Notes: generated by a model not told the origin, from the sequence alone. A stretch of DNA of 64,000 nt from Microbacterium ureisolvens (GCF_019511645.1 NZ_JAEUAX010000004.1:124001-188000), one strand, 5' to 3'. Positions 26,201 through 34,752 are shown, counted from the stretch's first letter. A program made the numbers and translations.

Positions 26201-27174
26201 CGCTGCCGATCGAGAACACGAACCCGCGCATGCCGCACACCGACGACGCGATCAGCAGGATGCAGCGCCGTTCGTACATCGCGATGTCTGCGCTGCACCG
26301 GGGAATCGACCGGCTCGTGCTCACCGACTTCCCGGACTACGAGAACATCGGCGACTCCGTGATCGCACTCGGCCAGGCCGAGTTCTGGCGCCAGGCGGGG
26401 ATCAGCCTGGAAGCCGCATACTCGTGGCGCACGATCTCGCCCAAGGTCTATGAATCGCGGTGGCCCGTCGCCATCCAGGGCGGCGGCAACTTCGGCGGGC
26501 TGTACCCGCAGCACAGCGAGCATCGCTATCGCCTCGCCGAGCGCCTCGATCCGCGGATCGAGCTCATCCAGGAGCCGCAGTCGGTGCACTTCGAGTCGGA
26601 TGCCGATCGACGCGCGTTCGCGTCACGAATGGCTCCGCGACGCCGCCTGCGCATGGCTGTGCGAGACCGGGTCTCGTTCTCCGCGGTCAGCGCTTTCGTG
26701 CCGAACGTGATCCTCGCACCCGACAGCGTGCACATGCTGGGGCGCCTCGAATCGGCGGCGCCCTCCGTCGCGGTCGTGCATCTGCTGCGTCGTGACGATG
26801 AGAGCGCCGCCCCCGGCAGCATAGAGACGGCGGTCGACTGGCCCGCCATGACGTTCGCCGACAGACTGCGGCAGCGGTTGAGCCGCACGGTGTTCGAGGG
26901 CGCGGTGACCCGCACGATGAACCGGTCGACCGACCGCTGGTTCGCCGACGCGTCCAAGCGGCTCGCGACCGGTGTCGCGCTCCTCTCCCCCGGCGAGACG
27001 ATCATCACCGATCGACTGCACGCGATGCTCATCGCTCTGCAGATGGGCAGGCGGGTCATCGCGATAGACAACGCCAACGGCAAGCTCACCAACTATGCCG
27101 CGACGTGGTTCGGCGACCTCGACCTTCCGCTCGAGTTCGCACCCGACCTGGCCGCAGCCACGGACATGGTGTAG
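26197..27174 (+). CDS. Polysaccharide pyruvyl transferase (CsaB/ExoV-like)
   Basis: A 325-residue enzyme of the PF04230 family that transfers pyruvate from phosphoenolpyruvate to a sugar, making an acidic ketal. Visible features are DFPDYENIGDSVIALGQAEFW, the glycine-rich QGGGNFGGLYP, a conserved IELIQEPQSVHF strand and the C-terminal ITDRLHAMLIALQMGRRVIAIDN with the His thought to contact PEP. The GTG at 26197 overlaps the previous stop (GTGA), and GGAGG lies seven bases upstream. It predicts that the operon product carries pyruvate groups, which give negative charge. Confidence 0.9.
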   Translation: MTLPIENTNPRMPHTDDAISRMQRRSYIAMSALHRGIDRLVLTDFPDYENIGDSVIALGQAEFWRQAGISLEAAYSWRTISPKVYESRWPVAIQGGGNFGGLYPQHSEHRYRLAERLDPRIELIQEPQSVHFESDADRRAFASRMAPRRRLRMAVRDRVSFSAVSAFVPNVILAPDSVHMLGRLESAAPSVAVVHLLRRDDESAAPGSIETAVDWPAMTFADRLRQRLSRTVFEGAVTRTMNRSTDRWFADASKRLATGVALLSPGETIITDRLHAMLIALQMGRRVIAIDNANGKLTNYAATWFGDLDLPLEFAPDLAAATDMV

Positions 27175-27176
27175 CC

Positions 27177-28424
27177 GTGGTCATCGCACGAGAGCCTCGC
27201 GCGCCGACGCCCGCCCGGCACGACGCCGTCGAGCCGCAGCGCGTCGGCGTTTCATCGGGGAGGATCCCCGGCAGGGACCTGCTCTCGGACGGCGTGCGGA
27301 TCAGCGTCGAGCTCGCGCCGCTGATCGTGCCCGAGCGGGCTACCGTGGTGCGGGCCGTGCGAGCGCTCATCGGGATGGGCGCCGACGCGCGCGCGGGTCG
27401 CACGTTCGAGGGCGTCCGCTGGCGCTACGACGGCAGCCGGCTCGACGAGCAGGCCGAGCGGATGGTCCAGCCGCTGCCCCTGGAGCGCACGGGCGACGCG
27501 GGCCTGCCGCGGCTGCGCGAGATCGTGGCGCCCGACCTGCCCTTTATGGTCTTCCTGGGCGAGGATCGGGCGTCGCTGTGCATCGATCACCGGCTCGGCG
27601 ACGGGTTCTTCGGCGTGATGCTCACCGCCGGCGCGCTCGCCGGACGGGGCACCCCGGCCGTCTTCGCGAGCGCGGACGACCGCGACCCCCTCCCTGCCGC
27701 GCTGTCCGCAACGTACGGGCGCCATGCGAGCCGCCTCGGCGCGCTGCTGCGGGATCGGTGGGCCGACGCTCGTCCGGGGTACTCGGGTCCGACGGTGCCC
27801 GCCGCAGGCGGCCGCCTGGACCTCGTGACAGGGACGATGGATGCTGCGACCTTCCGCGATCTCGCCGACTGGAGCAGAGGGCGCGTGCCGCCGACTCTTG
27901 CGATGATGTTCGCCCTGCACGAGGCGCTGCGCCGCACGGGAGTCCCGGTGATGGACGAGGGCGCGATCCTCGTCGACCTGCGCCGGTACCTGCCCTCCGG
28001 ACGATCGACGCTCGCAAACTTCGTGGTCGGCCACCCGGTCTCGGTGCGGCAGGGCATCGACGTCGCAGGGTCGCGCTTCCATCGGGATCTTCATGTCGGG
28101 CGTCCGCTCGCCGCCCTCACCTCGGGCCTCGCCACCCAGGCATGGCGGCGCCGCGCGCCGACCACGGTCCCCGCCGCAGCGAGCCCAACCCTCAGCGACA
28201 TGGGCTTCCTCCGAGCCCTCGAGCCGCTTCCCTGGGCGTCGGACGACGCGGTCGTGCGGGTCTCGGTGGACCCTGCGGGCCGTAACGGCATCACAGCGCT
28301 CACCGCGGTGCTGCGCCGTCGCCTCAATATCTCGCTGAGCTTCGACAGCTCGCTGTGGGAGCGCGATGCGGTCACCGCCGCGTGCGACCTCCTCCGCCAC
28401 GACCCGAAGGGACTCCTCCCGTGA
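27177..28424 (+). CDS. Condensation-fold acyltransferase (HxxxDG family)
   Basis: A 415-residue protein carrying HRLGDG at 138-143, the catalytic HxxxDG of the chloramphenicol acetyltransferase/condensation/PapA superfamily, set in the expected strand-turn SLCIDHRLGDGFFGVML. The rest is consistent with a two-lobed acyltransferase (DLVTGTMDAATFRDLADWSRGRVPPTLAMMFALHEAL; GAILVDLRRYLP; LANFVVGHPV). The second-lobe motif is not classic. It starts with GTG two bases after the pyruvyl transferase and ends overlapping the GH16 start. It probably acylates the polysaccharide or its lipid-linked precursor; the acyl donor is unknown. No NRPS or carrier protein is nearby. Confidence 0.7.
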   Translation: MVIAREPRAPTPARHDAVEPQRVGVSSGRIPGRDLLSDGVRISVELAPLIVPERATVVRAVRALIGMGADARAGRTFEGVRWRYDGSRLDEQAERMVQPLPLERTGDAGLPRLREIVAPDLPFMVFLGEDRASLCIDHRLGDGFFGVMLTAGALAGRGTPAVFASADDRDPLPAALSATYGRHASRLGALLRDRWADARPGYSGPTVPAAGGRLDLVTGTMDAATFRDLADWSRGRVPPTLAMMFALHEALRRTGVPVMDEGAILVDLRRYLPSGRSTLANFVVGHPVSVRQGIDVAGSRFHRDLHVGRPLAALTSGLATQAWRRRAPTTVPAAASPTLSDMGFLRALEPLPWASDDAVVRVSVDPAGRNGITALTAVLRRRLNISLSFDSSLWERDAVTAACDLLRHDPKGLLP

Positions 28425-29356
28425 CAGCGACCGCGCCTCGCACCGACCCCGCAAGCGCCGCCCCTGCCGCACAGACGCGGCGACGACGGCGCCGCCGGCT
28501 GACCCTGGGCATCACCGCTGGAATCCTCGCGATAGTGCTGGTCGGCGCCGGCGTGTGGTGGTTCACCGGCTTCTCCTTCCTCGGGCCGCGGTACGGAGAC
28601 GACTCGGTGCTGTTCGAGGACTTCGACGGCGCTGCCGGCGAGAAGCCGAACCCTGATGTGTGGACGATCCAGACCGGCGGTGGCGGCTGGGGGAACAACG
28701 AGCTGCAGGAGTACTCCGCGGACGCCGTCGCACTCGACGGCGACGGCAACCTGGTGATCACCGCCACCGTTCCCGAGGACGGCAGCCAGCCGTCCTCGGG
28801 CCGGATCACCACCCACGACAAGTGGTCGTTCACCTATGGGCGACTTTCCGCGCGCATCAAGCTTCCGGAGGGCCAGGGACTTCTTCCCGCCTTCTGGCTG
28901 CTGGGCGACAACGTCGACCGGGTCGGCTGGCCGGCCGCAGGAGAGGTCGACATCATCGAGACGCCCAACACCACGAGCCGCAGCGCCCATCACCTCCATG
29001 GCCCGACCGGGATCACGGACAGGTGGTCGCTGGACGAGGGTTACGACCTGCCGGTACCCCTCGCGGACGACTTCCACGTCTACACGGTCGAGAAGCACGA
29101 GGGCCGGATCATCATGGCGATCGATGACCAGATCGTGATGGATGTCGAGGAGTGGGATGTGCCCATCCCCGGTCGCTGGGTGTTCGATGCTCCGACCCAC
29201 GCGCTGTTCAGCCTCGCGGTGGGCGGAAACTGGCCGGGCGACCCGGACGCCTCCACTCCGGTGGTCAACGAGATGGTCATCGACTGGATGTCCTTCACCC
29301 CCGAGGACCAGCTCGACGACACCCCGATCGGCTCCGCCGGAAAGGCGACCCCGTGA
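28421..29356 (+). CDS. Membrane-anchored GH16 family glycoside hydrolase/transglycosylase
   Basis: A 311-residue type II membrane protein: an Arg-rich cytoplasmic start (RRRRRRL, ~20-26), a transmembrane helix at ~28-50, then a jelly-roll GH16 domain. The catalytic motif EVDIIE gives nucleophile E175, D177 and acid/base E180, preceded by LLPAFWLLGDN. Members cleave or rearrange beta-1,3/1,4-glucans and galactans such as laminarin, lichenan or succinoglycan (ExoK). In this operon it may trim or set the length of the exported polymer. The GTG start overlaps the previous stop (GTGA). Confidence 0.9.
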   Translation: MTATAPRTDPASAAPAAQTRRRRRRRLTLGITAGILAIVLVGAGVWWFTGFSFLGPRYGDDSVLFEDFDGAAGEKPNPDVWTIQTGGGGWGNNELQEYSADAVALDGDGNLVITATVPEDGSQPSSGRITTHDKWSFTYGRLSARIKLPEGQGLLPAFWLLGDNVDRVGWPAAGEVDIIETPNTTSRSAHHLHGPTGITDRWSLDEGYDLPVPLADDFHVYTVEKHEGRIIMAIDDQIVMDVEEWDVPIPGRWVFDAPTHALFSLAVGGNWPGDPDASTPVVNEMVIDWMSFTPEDQLDDTPIGSAGKATP

Positions 29357-29943
29357 CCGGCGACAACATCATGGCGGAGGGGGCCACCGTCCGGGACTTG
29401 GCCCGGAGCGTCGCCCAGGACCTGTCGTGGGGATGGAAGTCGTTCATCACGAACAGCGTCGCCGGCTCGGCGCTGTGTCCGAGGGCCGTACGTTATGCGA
29501 TCCTGCGCATGCGGGGATTCGACGTGCAGACGCCGAAGCTCCAGTCCCGCTGCACCTTCACGGGCGGCCGCGATATCCACATCGGAGCCCGCACCTCGGT
29601 GAACGTGTGGTGCTACTTCGAGGCCGTGGCTCCGATCCGCATCGGGGTGGACTGCCATATCGCGATGTTCACCACCATCATCACCAGTTCCCACGAGGTC
29701 GGACCCGCCGGGGTGACCCACCGCCGCAGCAGCGCCCCCGTGACGATCGGCGACCGGGTGTGGCTCGGTGCGCATGTCACCGTCCTGCCCGGCGTGACCA
29801 TCGGAGACGACGTGGTGGTGGCCGCGGGCGCCGTCGTGACCCGCGACCTCGCACCGGGCGCGGTGTACGGAGGGGTGCCCGCGCGCCTCATCCGCACTCT
29901 CGACGAGGCTCCGTCCGTGATGACCGCCGCTGCGGCCGGGTGA
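29353..29943 (+). CDS. Left-handed beta-helix (WcaF/Maa-like) O-acetyltransferase
   Basis: A 196-residue hexapeptide-repeat enzyme, last of the operon. Repeats are evident in IHIGARTSVNVWCYFEAVAPIRIGVDCHIAMFTTIITSSHE and PVTIGDRVWLGAHVTVLPGVTIGDDVVVAAGAVVTRDL; the His of SSHE is the likely catalytic base. It should acetylate a sugar hydroxyl using acetyl-CoA. GGAAAGG seven to eight bases before the GTG at 29353, which overlaps the preceding stop, supports this start over the ATG at 29371. After its stop only a weak inverted repeat is seen before the next, leaderless gene. Confidence 0.88.
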   Translation: MTGDNIMAEGATVRDLARSVAQDLSWGWKSFITNSVAGSALCPRAVRYAILRMRGFDVQTPKLQSRCTFTGGRDIHIGARTSVNVWCYFEAVAPIRIGVDCHIAMFTTIITSSHEVGPAGVTHRRSSAPVTIGDRVWLGAHVTVLPGVTIGDDVVVAAGAVVTRDLAPGAVYGGVPARLIRTLDEAPSVMTAAAAG

Positions 29944-29979
29944 GTCGCGGGTCCGCGGCCCCTCCTGCGGCCGGGTGCC

Positions 29980-29985
29980 TACACT
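29980..29985 (+). promoter_or_regulatory. -10 element TACACT of the RNB gene
   Basis: TACACT ends six bases before the GTG at 29992 with no SD, so transcription restarts here after the exopolysaccharide operon. Confidence 0.65.
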
Positions 29986-29991
29986 GATCGG

Positions 29992-31434
29992 GTGCCCGCA
30001 CGCCGACCGCGACTCGCTCCCGCACGCGTCCACGACGAGCTCGTCGAATCGTTCGCCCGGCTGCGCGAAGAGCTTGATCTTCCGGCGGAGTTCCCCGCCG
30101 ACGTGGAGGCCGAGGCGCGGCACGCGGCGCGCACCGTCGCGGCCGATCCGGGTGCCGCGCGACTCGACGATCTCCGCGACATCGAGTTCCTCGCGATCGA
30201 TCCCGCGGGATCCACGGATCTCGACCAGGCGCTCCACCTCGAGCGCATCCCGACCGGGGGCGTGCTGCACTACGCGATCGCCGATCTGCCCGCATTCGTC
30301 GCGCCGGGCGGCGCGGTCGACGCGCAGGCGAGGCTGCGGGGGCAGACGCTGTACGCGGCCGACGGCAGGATACCGCTGCATCCCGTCGTCATCAGCGAAG
30401 ACGCCGCGTCTCTGCTGCCTGAGCGCGACCGGCGGGCGTTCGTGTGGCGGTTCGTGCTCGACGACGGGGCACGACCTGTCGAGACGACGCTGCGCAGGGC
30501 CGTCATCCGCTCACGCGCGCAGTGGAGCTACGTCGACGCGCAGGCGGCGATCGAACGCGGCACCGCTCCGCCGAGCCTCGAGGCTCTCGCGTGGTTCGGC
30601 CCGCTGCGACTTGCTCGCGAAGCCGAGCGCGGCGGTGCCAGCCTCAACGTGCCCGAGACCCGCATCGTCGCCGACGACGGTGGGTACCGCCTCGAGCGCG
30701 ACGCGCCCCTCGCCGTCGAGGACTGGAACGCGCAGGTCTCGCTCCTGACCGGCATGGCGGCGGCCGACATCATGGTCCGAGGCGGTGTCGGCATCCTCCG
30801 CACGATGCCCGCGGCCGAGGCCGACGACCTGGCGGCCTTCCGTGCACAGACCGTGGCGCTGGGGATCCCGTGGCCGGCCGGTGTTCCGTACGGCGACTAC
30901 CTCCGCGGTCTCGAGCGCGACTCGCCCGCCGCGCTGGCGATCCTCGATGCCGCCGCGGGCCTCTTCCGCGGCGCGGCGTACGTGACGTTCGACGGGGCGC
31001 CGCCCGTCGACCGTCTGCAGGCGGCGATCGGCGCACCGTATGCCCATGCCACCGCGCCACTGCGACGACTCGTGGACCGCTGGTCGCTCGTGATCTGCGA
31101 AGCCCTCGCCAATGCGCGGGAGGTGCCCGCGTGGGCGCGTGACAGCCTTCCCGCGCTGCCGAAGATCATGGCGCGCAGCGACGGCGTGGCGAACCGGCTG
31201 GGGGCGGCGACCCTCGACCGCGTCGAGGCGGCGCTGCTCTCCCGTCACGAGGGTCACGCGTTCGATGCCGTCGTGCTCGGCATGCGAGGCGACGGCGCCC
31301 GCGTGCAGCTGACAGACCCGCCCGTCACCGCGAAGGTCGCGGGACTCGACGCCGCCGCGGGCACGACCGTGCGGCTGCGTCTCACGACGGTCGATGTATC
31401 CTCGGGCACCGTCCTGCTCGAACCCACCGCTTAG
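29992..31434 (+). CDS. RNB-domain (RNase II/R family) ribonuclease, minimal form
   Basis: A 480-residue protein comprising essentially only the RNB catalytic domain: no cold-shock domains and no full S1 domain, so much shorter than RNase R. The metal-binding motif reads FLAIDPAGSTDLDQALHLER; three Asp positions are kept but the fourth is Gln where E. coli RNase II has Asp. The C-terminal HATAPLRRLVDRWSLVICEAL matches the conserved Arg helix. It would degrade RNA 3' to 5' hydrolytically. The Gln substitution is known in other actinobacterial members, but activity should be tested. The stop codon overlaps the -10 hexamer of pcp. Confidence 0.85.
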   Translation: MPARRPRLAPARVHDELVESFARLREELDLPAEFPADVEAEARHAARTVAADPGAARLDDLRDIEFLAIDPAGSTDLDQALHLERIPTGGVLHYAIADLPAFVAPGGAVDAQARLRGQTLYAADGRIPLHPVVISEDAASLLPERDRRAFVWRFVLDDGARPVETTLRRAVIRSRAQWSYVDAQAAIERGTAPPSLEALAWFGPLRLAREAERGGASLNVPETRIVADDGGYRLERDAPLAVEDWNAQVSLLTGMAAADIMVRGGVGILRTMPAAEADDLAAFRAQTVALGIPWPAGVPYGDYLRGLERDSPAALAILDAAAGLFRGAAYVTFDGAPPVDRLQAAIGAPYAHATAPLRRLVDRWSLVICEALANAREVPAWARDSLPALPKIMARSDGVANRLGAATLDRVEAALLSRHEGHAFDAVVLGMRGDGARVQLTDPPVTAKVAGLDAAAGTTVRLRLTTVDVSSGTVLLEPTA

Positions 31435-31437
31435 CGT
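31432..31437 (+). promoter_or_regulatory. -10 element TAGCGT of pcp
   Basis: TAGCGT includes the stop codon of the RNB gene and ends six bases before the ATG at 31444, giving a leaderless pcp transcript. Confidence 0.6.
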
Positions 31438-31443
31438 GGTCGG

Positions 31444-32079
31444 ATGACGACTGCACTGCTCACCGGGTTCGAGCCTTTCGGCGGAGACGCCGCCAACCCC
31501 TCCGGGGCGGCCGTCGACCTCGTGGCATCGCGCTGGGACGGGCCGGAGACGCTCGTCACCGCCGTGCTGCCCGTCACGTTCGCGGGGGCGGCGGAGCGAC
31601 TGCGCGAACTGCTCGCCGAGCATCGACCCGATGTCGTGGTCGCCAGCGGCCTCGCCGGCGGCCGCGCCGCGATCGGGATCGAGCGCGTTGCGGTCAACCT
31701 GATCGACGCGCGCATCCCTGACAACGACGGCGATCAGCCGGTCGATGTGCCGAGCGTCTCCGGCGCGGCTCCGGCCCATTTCGCGACGCTGCCGGTCAAG
31801 GAGATCGCACGGCGCACCGCCGCGGCCGGCATTCCCGCCGAGGTCTCGTACTCGGCCGGCACCTTCGTCTGCAACCACGTGTTCTTCACGGCGCTCGAGG
31901 CCGCAGCATCCGGAACCCGTGCCGGATTCGTGCACGTCCCCTGGTCTGCCGAGCATGCGCCGTCGGCGGATGCTGCCACCCTGCCCCTCTCGGACATCGC
32001 CCGTGCGCTCGACATCGCGGTGCGGACGAGTCTCGACGTCACGACCGACACCGCCCTTCCCGGCGGGGCGCTGCACTGA
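31444..32079 (+). CDS. pcp: Pyroglutamyl-peptidase I
   Basis: A 211-residue cysteine peptidase (family C15) that removes N-terminal pyroglutamate from peptides in the cytoplasm. The N-terminus LLTGFEPFGGDAANPSGAAV is diagnostic. The catalytic triad is visible as Glu in GIERVAVNLIDARIPDN, Cys in AGTFVCNHVFF and His in AGFVHVPWSAEHAP. Length matches the family. It is transcribed right after the RNB gene but appears to have its own promoter overlapping that gene's stop codon. Confidence 0.95.
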   Translation: MTTALLTGFEPFGGDAANPSGAAVDLVASRWDGPETLVTAVLPVTFAGAAERLRELLAEHRPDVVVASGLAGGRAAIGIERVAVNLIDARIPDNDGDQPVDVPSVSGAAPAHFATLPVKEIARRTAAAGIPAEVSYSAGTFVCNHVFFTALEAAASGTRAGFVHVPWSAEHAPSADAATLPLSDIARALDIAVRTSLDVTTDTALPGGALH

Positions 32080-32148
32080 CGCGGAATACTCCCGGGCGCG
32101 CGGCGCTTGCAACATTCCATCGCCTCGCCGCCATCCCCAGGAGTTTCA

Positions 32149-32460
32149 ATGAGCGACACCGCCACCGATACGACCGCGCTCGACGAGACCTCTTCGACTG
32201 CGCCGGGCATGCCGGCCTCCTCCCCCGTCGCGCAGCCGTCCGTTCACGTGCGGGCCGTGGTGACCTGGCTCGCCATCTTCCCCCTGGTCTCGGTCGGCAT
32301 GCTGGCGCTGGCACCGTTCTCGGACTCGTGGCACCCGGTTCTGCGGGCGCTCGTGCTCACCGCAGTCGTCGTGCCGCTCGCGGTGTACGTCGTCGTGCCG
32401 CGCCTCCTTGGCGCGTACGGGGCGATCCACCGTCGCGCCGCCCGGCGCGTTCGCAGCTGA
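32149..32460 (+). CDS. Small two-helix membrane protein resembling the C-terminus of COG3224 monooxygenase-like proteins
   Basis: A 103-residue protein with a Ser/Thr/Ala-rich N-terminal ~40 residues and two transmembrane helices, AVVTWLAIFPLVSVGMLALAP and LRALVLTAVVVPLAVYVVVPRL. This helix pair with its linking loop looks like the membrane tail of actinobacterial antibiotic-biosynthesis-monooxygenase proteins (COG3224), but the ABM barrel is missing here. AGGAG five bases before the ATG at 32149 fixes the start. It is either a stand-alone membrane protein or a domain split from its partner. Function unknown. Confidence 0.7.
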   Translation: MSDTATDTTALDETSSTAPGMPASSPVAQPSVHVRAVVTWLAIFPLVSVGMLALAPFSDSWHPVLRALVLTAVVVPLAVYVVVPRLLGAYGAIHRRAARRVRS

Positions 32461-32476
32461 CCCGCCCTCGGCGCGA

Positions 32477-33682
32477 TCAGCGGGAGCGGCGTCCGAAATG
32501 GAGCACTTCGCGAACGACGAGTCCGGCGACCAAGGCCCAGAAGGCGGCGCTCACGCCCGCGATCGCGACGCCCGACGCGGCGACGAGGAATGTCACCACC
32601 GCCGGCAGCCGCTCCCCGGGATCGTCGATCGCCTGCTGCACCGCGGAGCCGAAGGCGCCGAACAGCGCGATGCCGGCCACCGCGGGGATGACAGCCTCCG
32701 GTGCCACCACGACCAGCGCGACGAGCGCCGCCGAGAGCCCGCCGAGCACGATGCCGCTCGCACCGGTCGACACTCCGGCGACCCAGCGCCGCTTCGGGTC
32801 GGGATCGGCATCGGGTGCCGCGGCGAGCGCTGCGCTGATCGCGGCGAGGTTGATCGCGTGCCCGCCCGCCGTCGCTCCGAGAGCGGTGCCGACGCCGGTC
32901 ACGAGCATCGCCGGTCGCCACGGCACCTGATAGCCGAAGCTGCGCATGATCGCGATGCCGGGCACGTTCTGCGACGCCATCGTGACGAGGAACAGCGGCA
33001 GCGCGAGTCCGACCACCGCGCCGAAGGTGAGCGTCGGCGCCGTGAACTCCAGTCGGGGAACGAGCAGCGCCGGGTCGATCGTCGCGCCCGTGACCGCGAC
33101 ATCCACCGCCACCACGACGGATGCCGCGACGAACGCGAGCGGCACCGCCCACCGTGGCGCGACCCGCACGAACACGAGCCACGTGACGAGCACCGGCACG
33201 ACTCCCCACGGGTTCAGCACCAGGCCGGTGATCGGCGCGAGGCACAGCGGGAGCAGCACCCCGGCGAGCATCGCCTGCGCGATCGACGGCGGGATCCGCG
33301 CGATGAGACGACCGAGCTGCGGCCAGAGCGCCGTCAGCAGGATGAGAGCGGCGGTCATGAGGAACGCGCCGATCGCGGCGGGCCAGCCGCCTTCGACCGC
33401 CCCCGTGGCGGCGAGCACGGCAGCGCCGGGCGTGGACCACGCGACCGTGATCGGCATCCGATAGCGCCACGCCAGCAGGACCGCGGACGCCCCCATCGTG
33501 AGGCATAGCACGAGGAGGCCGCTCGCCGCCTGTGCGCGCGTGGCGCCGACGGCGTCGAGCCCCGTCAGCACCACGGCGAACGAGCTCGTCACGCCGACCA
33601 GCGAGGTCACGATCCCCGCGACGATCGGGCGCGACAGCGGTGCGGGCGCCTCCGGCGGAGCGGATGCGGCGGGCGAGGACAC
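32477..33682 (-). CDS. Benzoate/H+ symporter family (BenE) membrane transporter
   Basis: A 401-residue protein with about 12 helices, matching BenE: an early TSLVGVTSSFAVVLTGLDAVGAT, the signature VAWSTPGAAVLAATG, VTMASQNVPGIAIMRSFGY and TAGGHAINLAAISAALAAAPDADPDPKRRW. It likely imports an aromatic acid such as benzoate with protons; no aromatic catabolic genes are nearby. The GTG at 33682 is chosen because CATGAT lies six bases upstream with no SD; an in-frame GTG at 33706 would add eight residues. The gene converges on the small membrane protein with only 16 bases between. Confidence 0.88.
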   Translation of the reverse strand: MSSPAASAPPEAPAPLSRPIVAGIVTSLVGVTSSFAVVLTGLDAVGATRAQAASGLLVLCLTMGASAVLLAWRYRMPITVAWSTPGAAVLAATGAVEGGWPAAIGAFLMTAALILLTALWPQLGRLIARIPPSIAQAMLAGVLLPLCLAPITGLVLNPWGVVPVLVTWLVFVRVAPRWAVPLAFVAASVVVAVDVAVTGATIDPALLVPRLEFTAPTLTFGAVVGLALPLFLVTMASQNVPGIAIMRSFGYQVPWRPAMLVTGVGTALGATAGGHAINLAAISAALAAAPDADPDPKRRWVAGVSTGASGIVLGGLSAALVALVVVAPEAVIPAVAGIALFGAFGSAVQQAIDDPGERLPAVVTFLVAASGVAIAGVSAAFWALVAGLVVREVLHFGRRSR

Positions 33683-33809
33683 CCTCGGATCATGCCATGC
33701 CTGCACGCCGGGTCGTGTCAGGGCCCCGCGCTGAACCCGGGATCTTGCCCAGACAGGTGTCCACGACCCCGGTTCGGCGGCAGGGCCCCGTCTCTGCGAT
33801 CGCGACGAA

Positions 33810-34703
33810 TCAGCCCTCGAACTCCTCGAGCACGTCGCTGATCATGCGATGGCCCTGCGCCTCGAATTCGGTGTCGCCCACCTGGTGCGCCCAGCAGGCG
33901 GTGCCGATCGCCTCGCGCAGGCGCATCAGGATCCAGTGGGACGGATGCCGCGGATCGCGGCCGTAGCCCTCGAAGAACGCCGTCTCGCACGCGGGGTTCT
34001 CACGCCACTCCTGCGCCGCCAGTCGGACGAAATCCGTCCCGGCGGGGCGGAAGGCGAAGCGCCCGAAGTCGATGACCCGAACCTCGTCGCCGTCGACCAG
34101 CCAGTTGCGCGGCTGCCAGTCGCCGTGGGTCGGCACGAGGTCGGCCTCCACCGGGGGCAGCGCGGCGAGCGCGGTTCGCAGCCGATCCTCGACGTCCGGG
34201 GCGATCGCGTGGGCCGAGTCCAGCCAGGCGATCGCGCGGCGTGTGGCGGCAGCATCCGTCCCCTTCGACGGTCGCGTCTCCAATGTGTGGAGACCGCGGA
34301 GCAGCGTGCCCGCGCGACGGTGCACCTCGGGGTCGACGCCGGAGGCGGTGCGATACGCCAGCTCGCCCGGCAGCCGGTCGAGCACCAGCACGCGCGCGCT
34401 CCGGTCGGCGAACCGCAGCCTCGCCGCATGACCCTCGCGTGCCCACGGCGCGACGTATCCGCCCTCGTGGGCGTCGAGCTCGCGGCCGAGGTGGTGATCG
34501 GAGTCGCCTGCCGCCTTGACGATGAGGGTGCGGTCGTCGTGGCGCACCTGCAGCACGACGGTCTCCACCTGGTTCCAGCTGAGATCCGCGACGACCTCGG
34601 CGCCTGGCAGCCACCGGTCCACGAGCATGCGCTGCGCGACCGACATCCGGCCGAAGCCGCCGACCGCCCGCGGCAGCGCGGCCTCGATCGGGGACTCGTG
34701 CAT
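33810..34703 (-). CDS. Aminoglycoside phosphotransferase (APH)-fold kinase
   Basis: A 297-residue kinase-like protein. The catalytic loop reads LVPTHGDWQPRNWLVDGDEVRVIDFGRFAF, giving HGDxxxxN and DFG, as in APH, choline kinase and related small-molecule kinases. Upstream, ETVVLQVRHDDRTLIVKAAG holds the ATP-binding Lys. It phosphorylates an unknown small molecule; antibiotic resistance cannot be claimed from the fold. The ATG at 34703 is supported by CAGGAT six bases upstream. It is divergent from the YdcF-like gene, with both promoters packed in a 49-bp gap. Confidence 0.85.
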   Translation of the reverse strand: MHESPIEAALPRAVGGFGRMSVAQRMLVDRWLPGAEVVADLSWNQVETVVLQVRHDDRTLIVKAAGDSDHHLGRELDAHEGGYVAPWAREGHAARLRFADRSARVLVLDRLPGELAYRTASGVDPEVHRRAGTLLRGLHTLETRPSKGTDAAATRRAIAWLDSAHAIAPDVEDRLRTALAALPPVEADLVPTHGDWQPRNWLVDGDEVRVIDFGRFAFRPAGTDFVRLAAQEWRENPACETAFFEGYGRDPRHPSHWILMRLREAIGTACWAHQVGDTEFEAQGHRMISDVLEEFEG

Positions 34704-34739
34704 CCTCGGATCCTGCCATGCGAGCGGGCGTCGGTCCCG

Positions 34740-34745
34740 TAGGGT
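34740..34745 (+). promoter_or_regulatory. -10 element TAGGGT of the YdcF-like gene
   Basis: TAGGGT ends seven bases before the GTG at 34753; no SD is present. Confidence 0.6.
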
Positions 34746-34752
34746 CGGGGCT

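Noticed and set aside
33810-34703. Aminoglycoside resistance gene
   Set aside because: Only the general APH kinase fold is evident; the substrate cannot be inferred and no resistance context exists.
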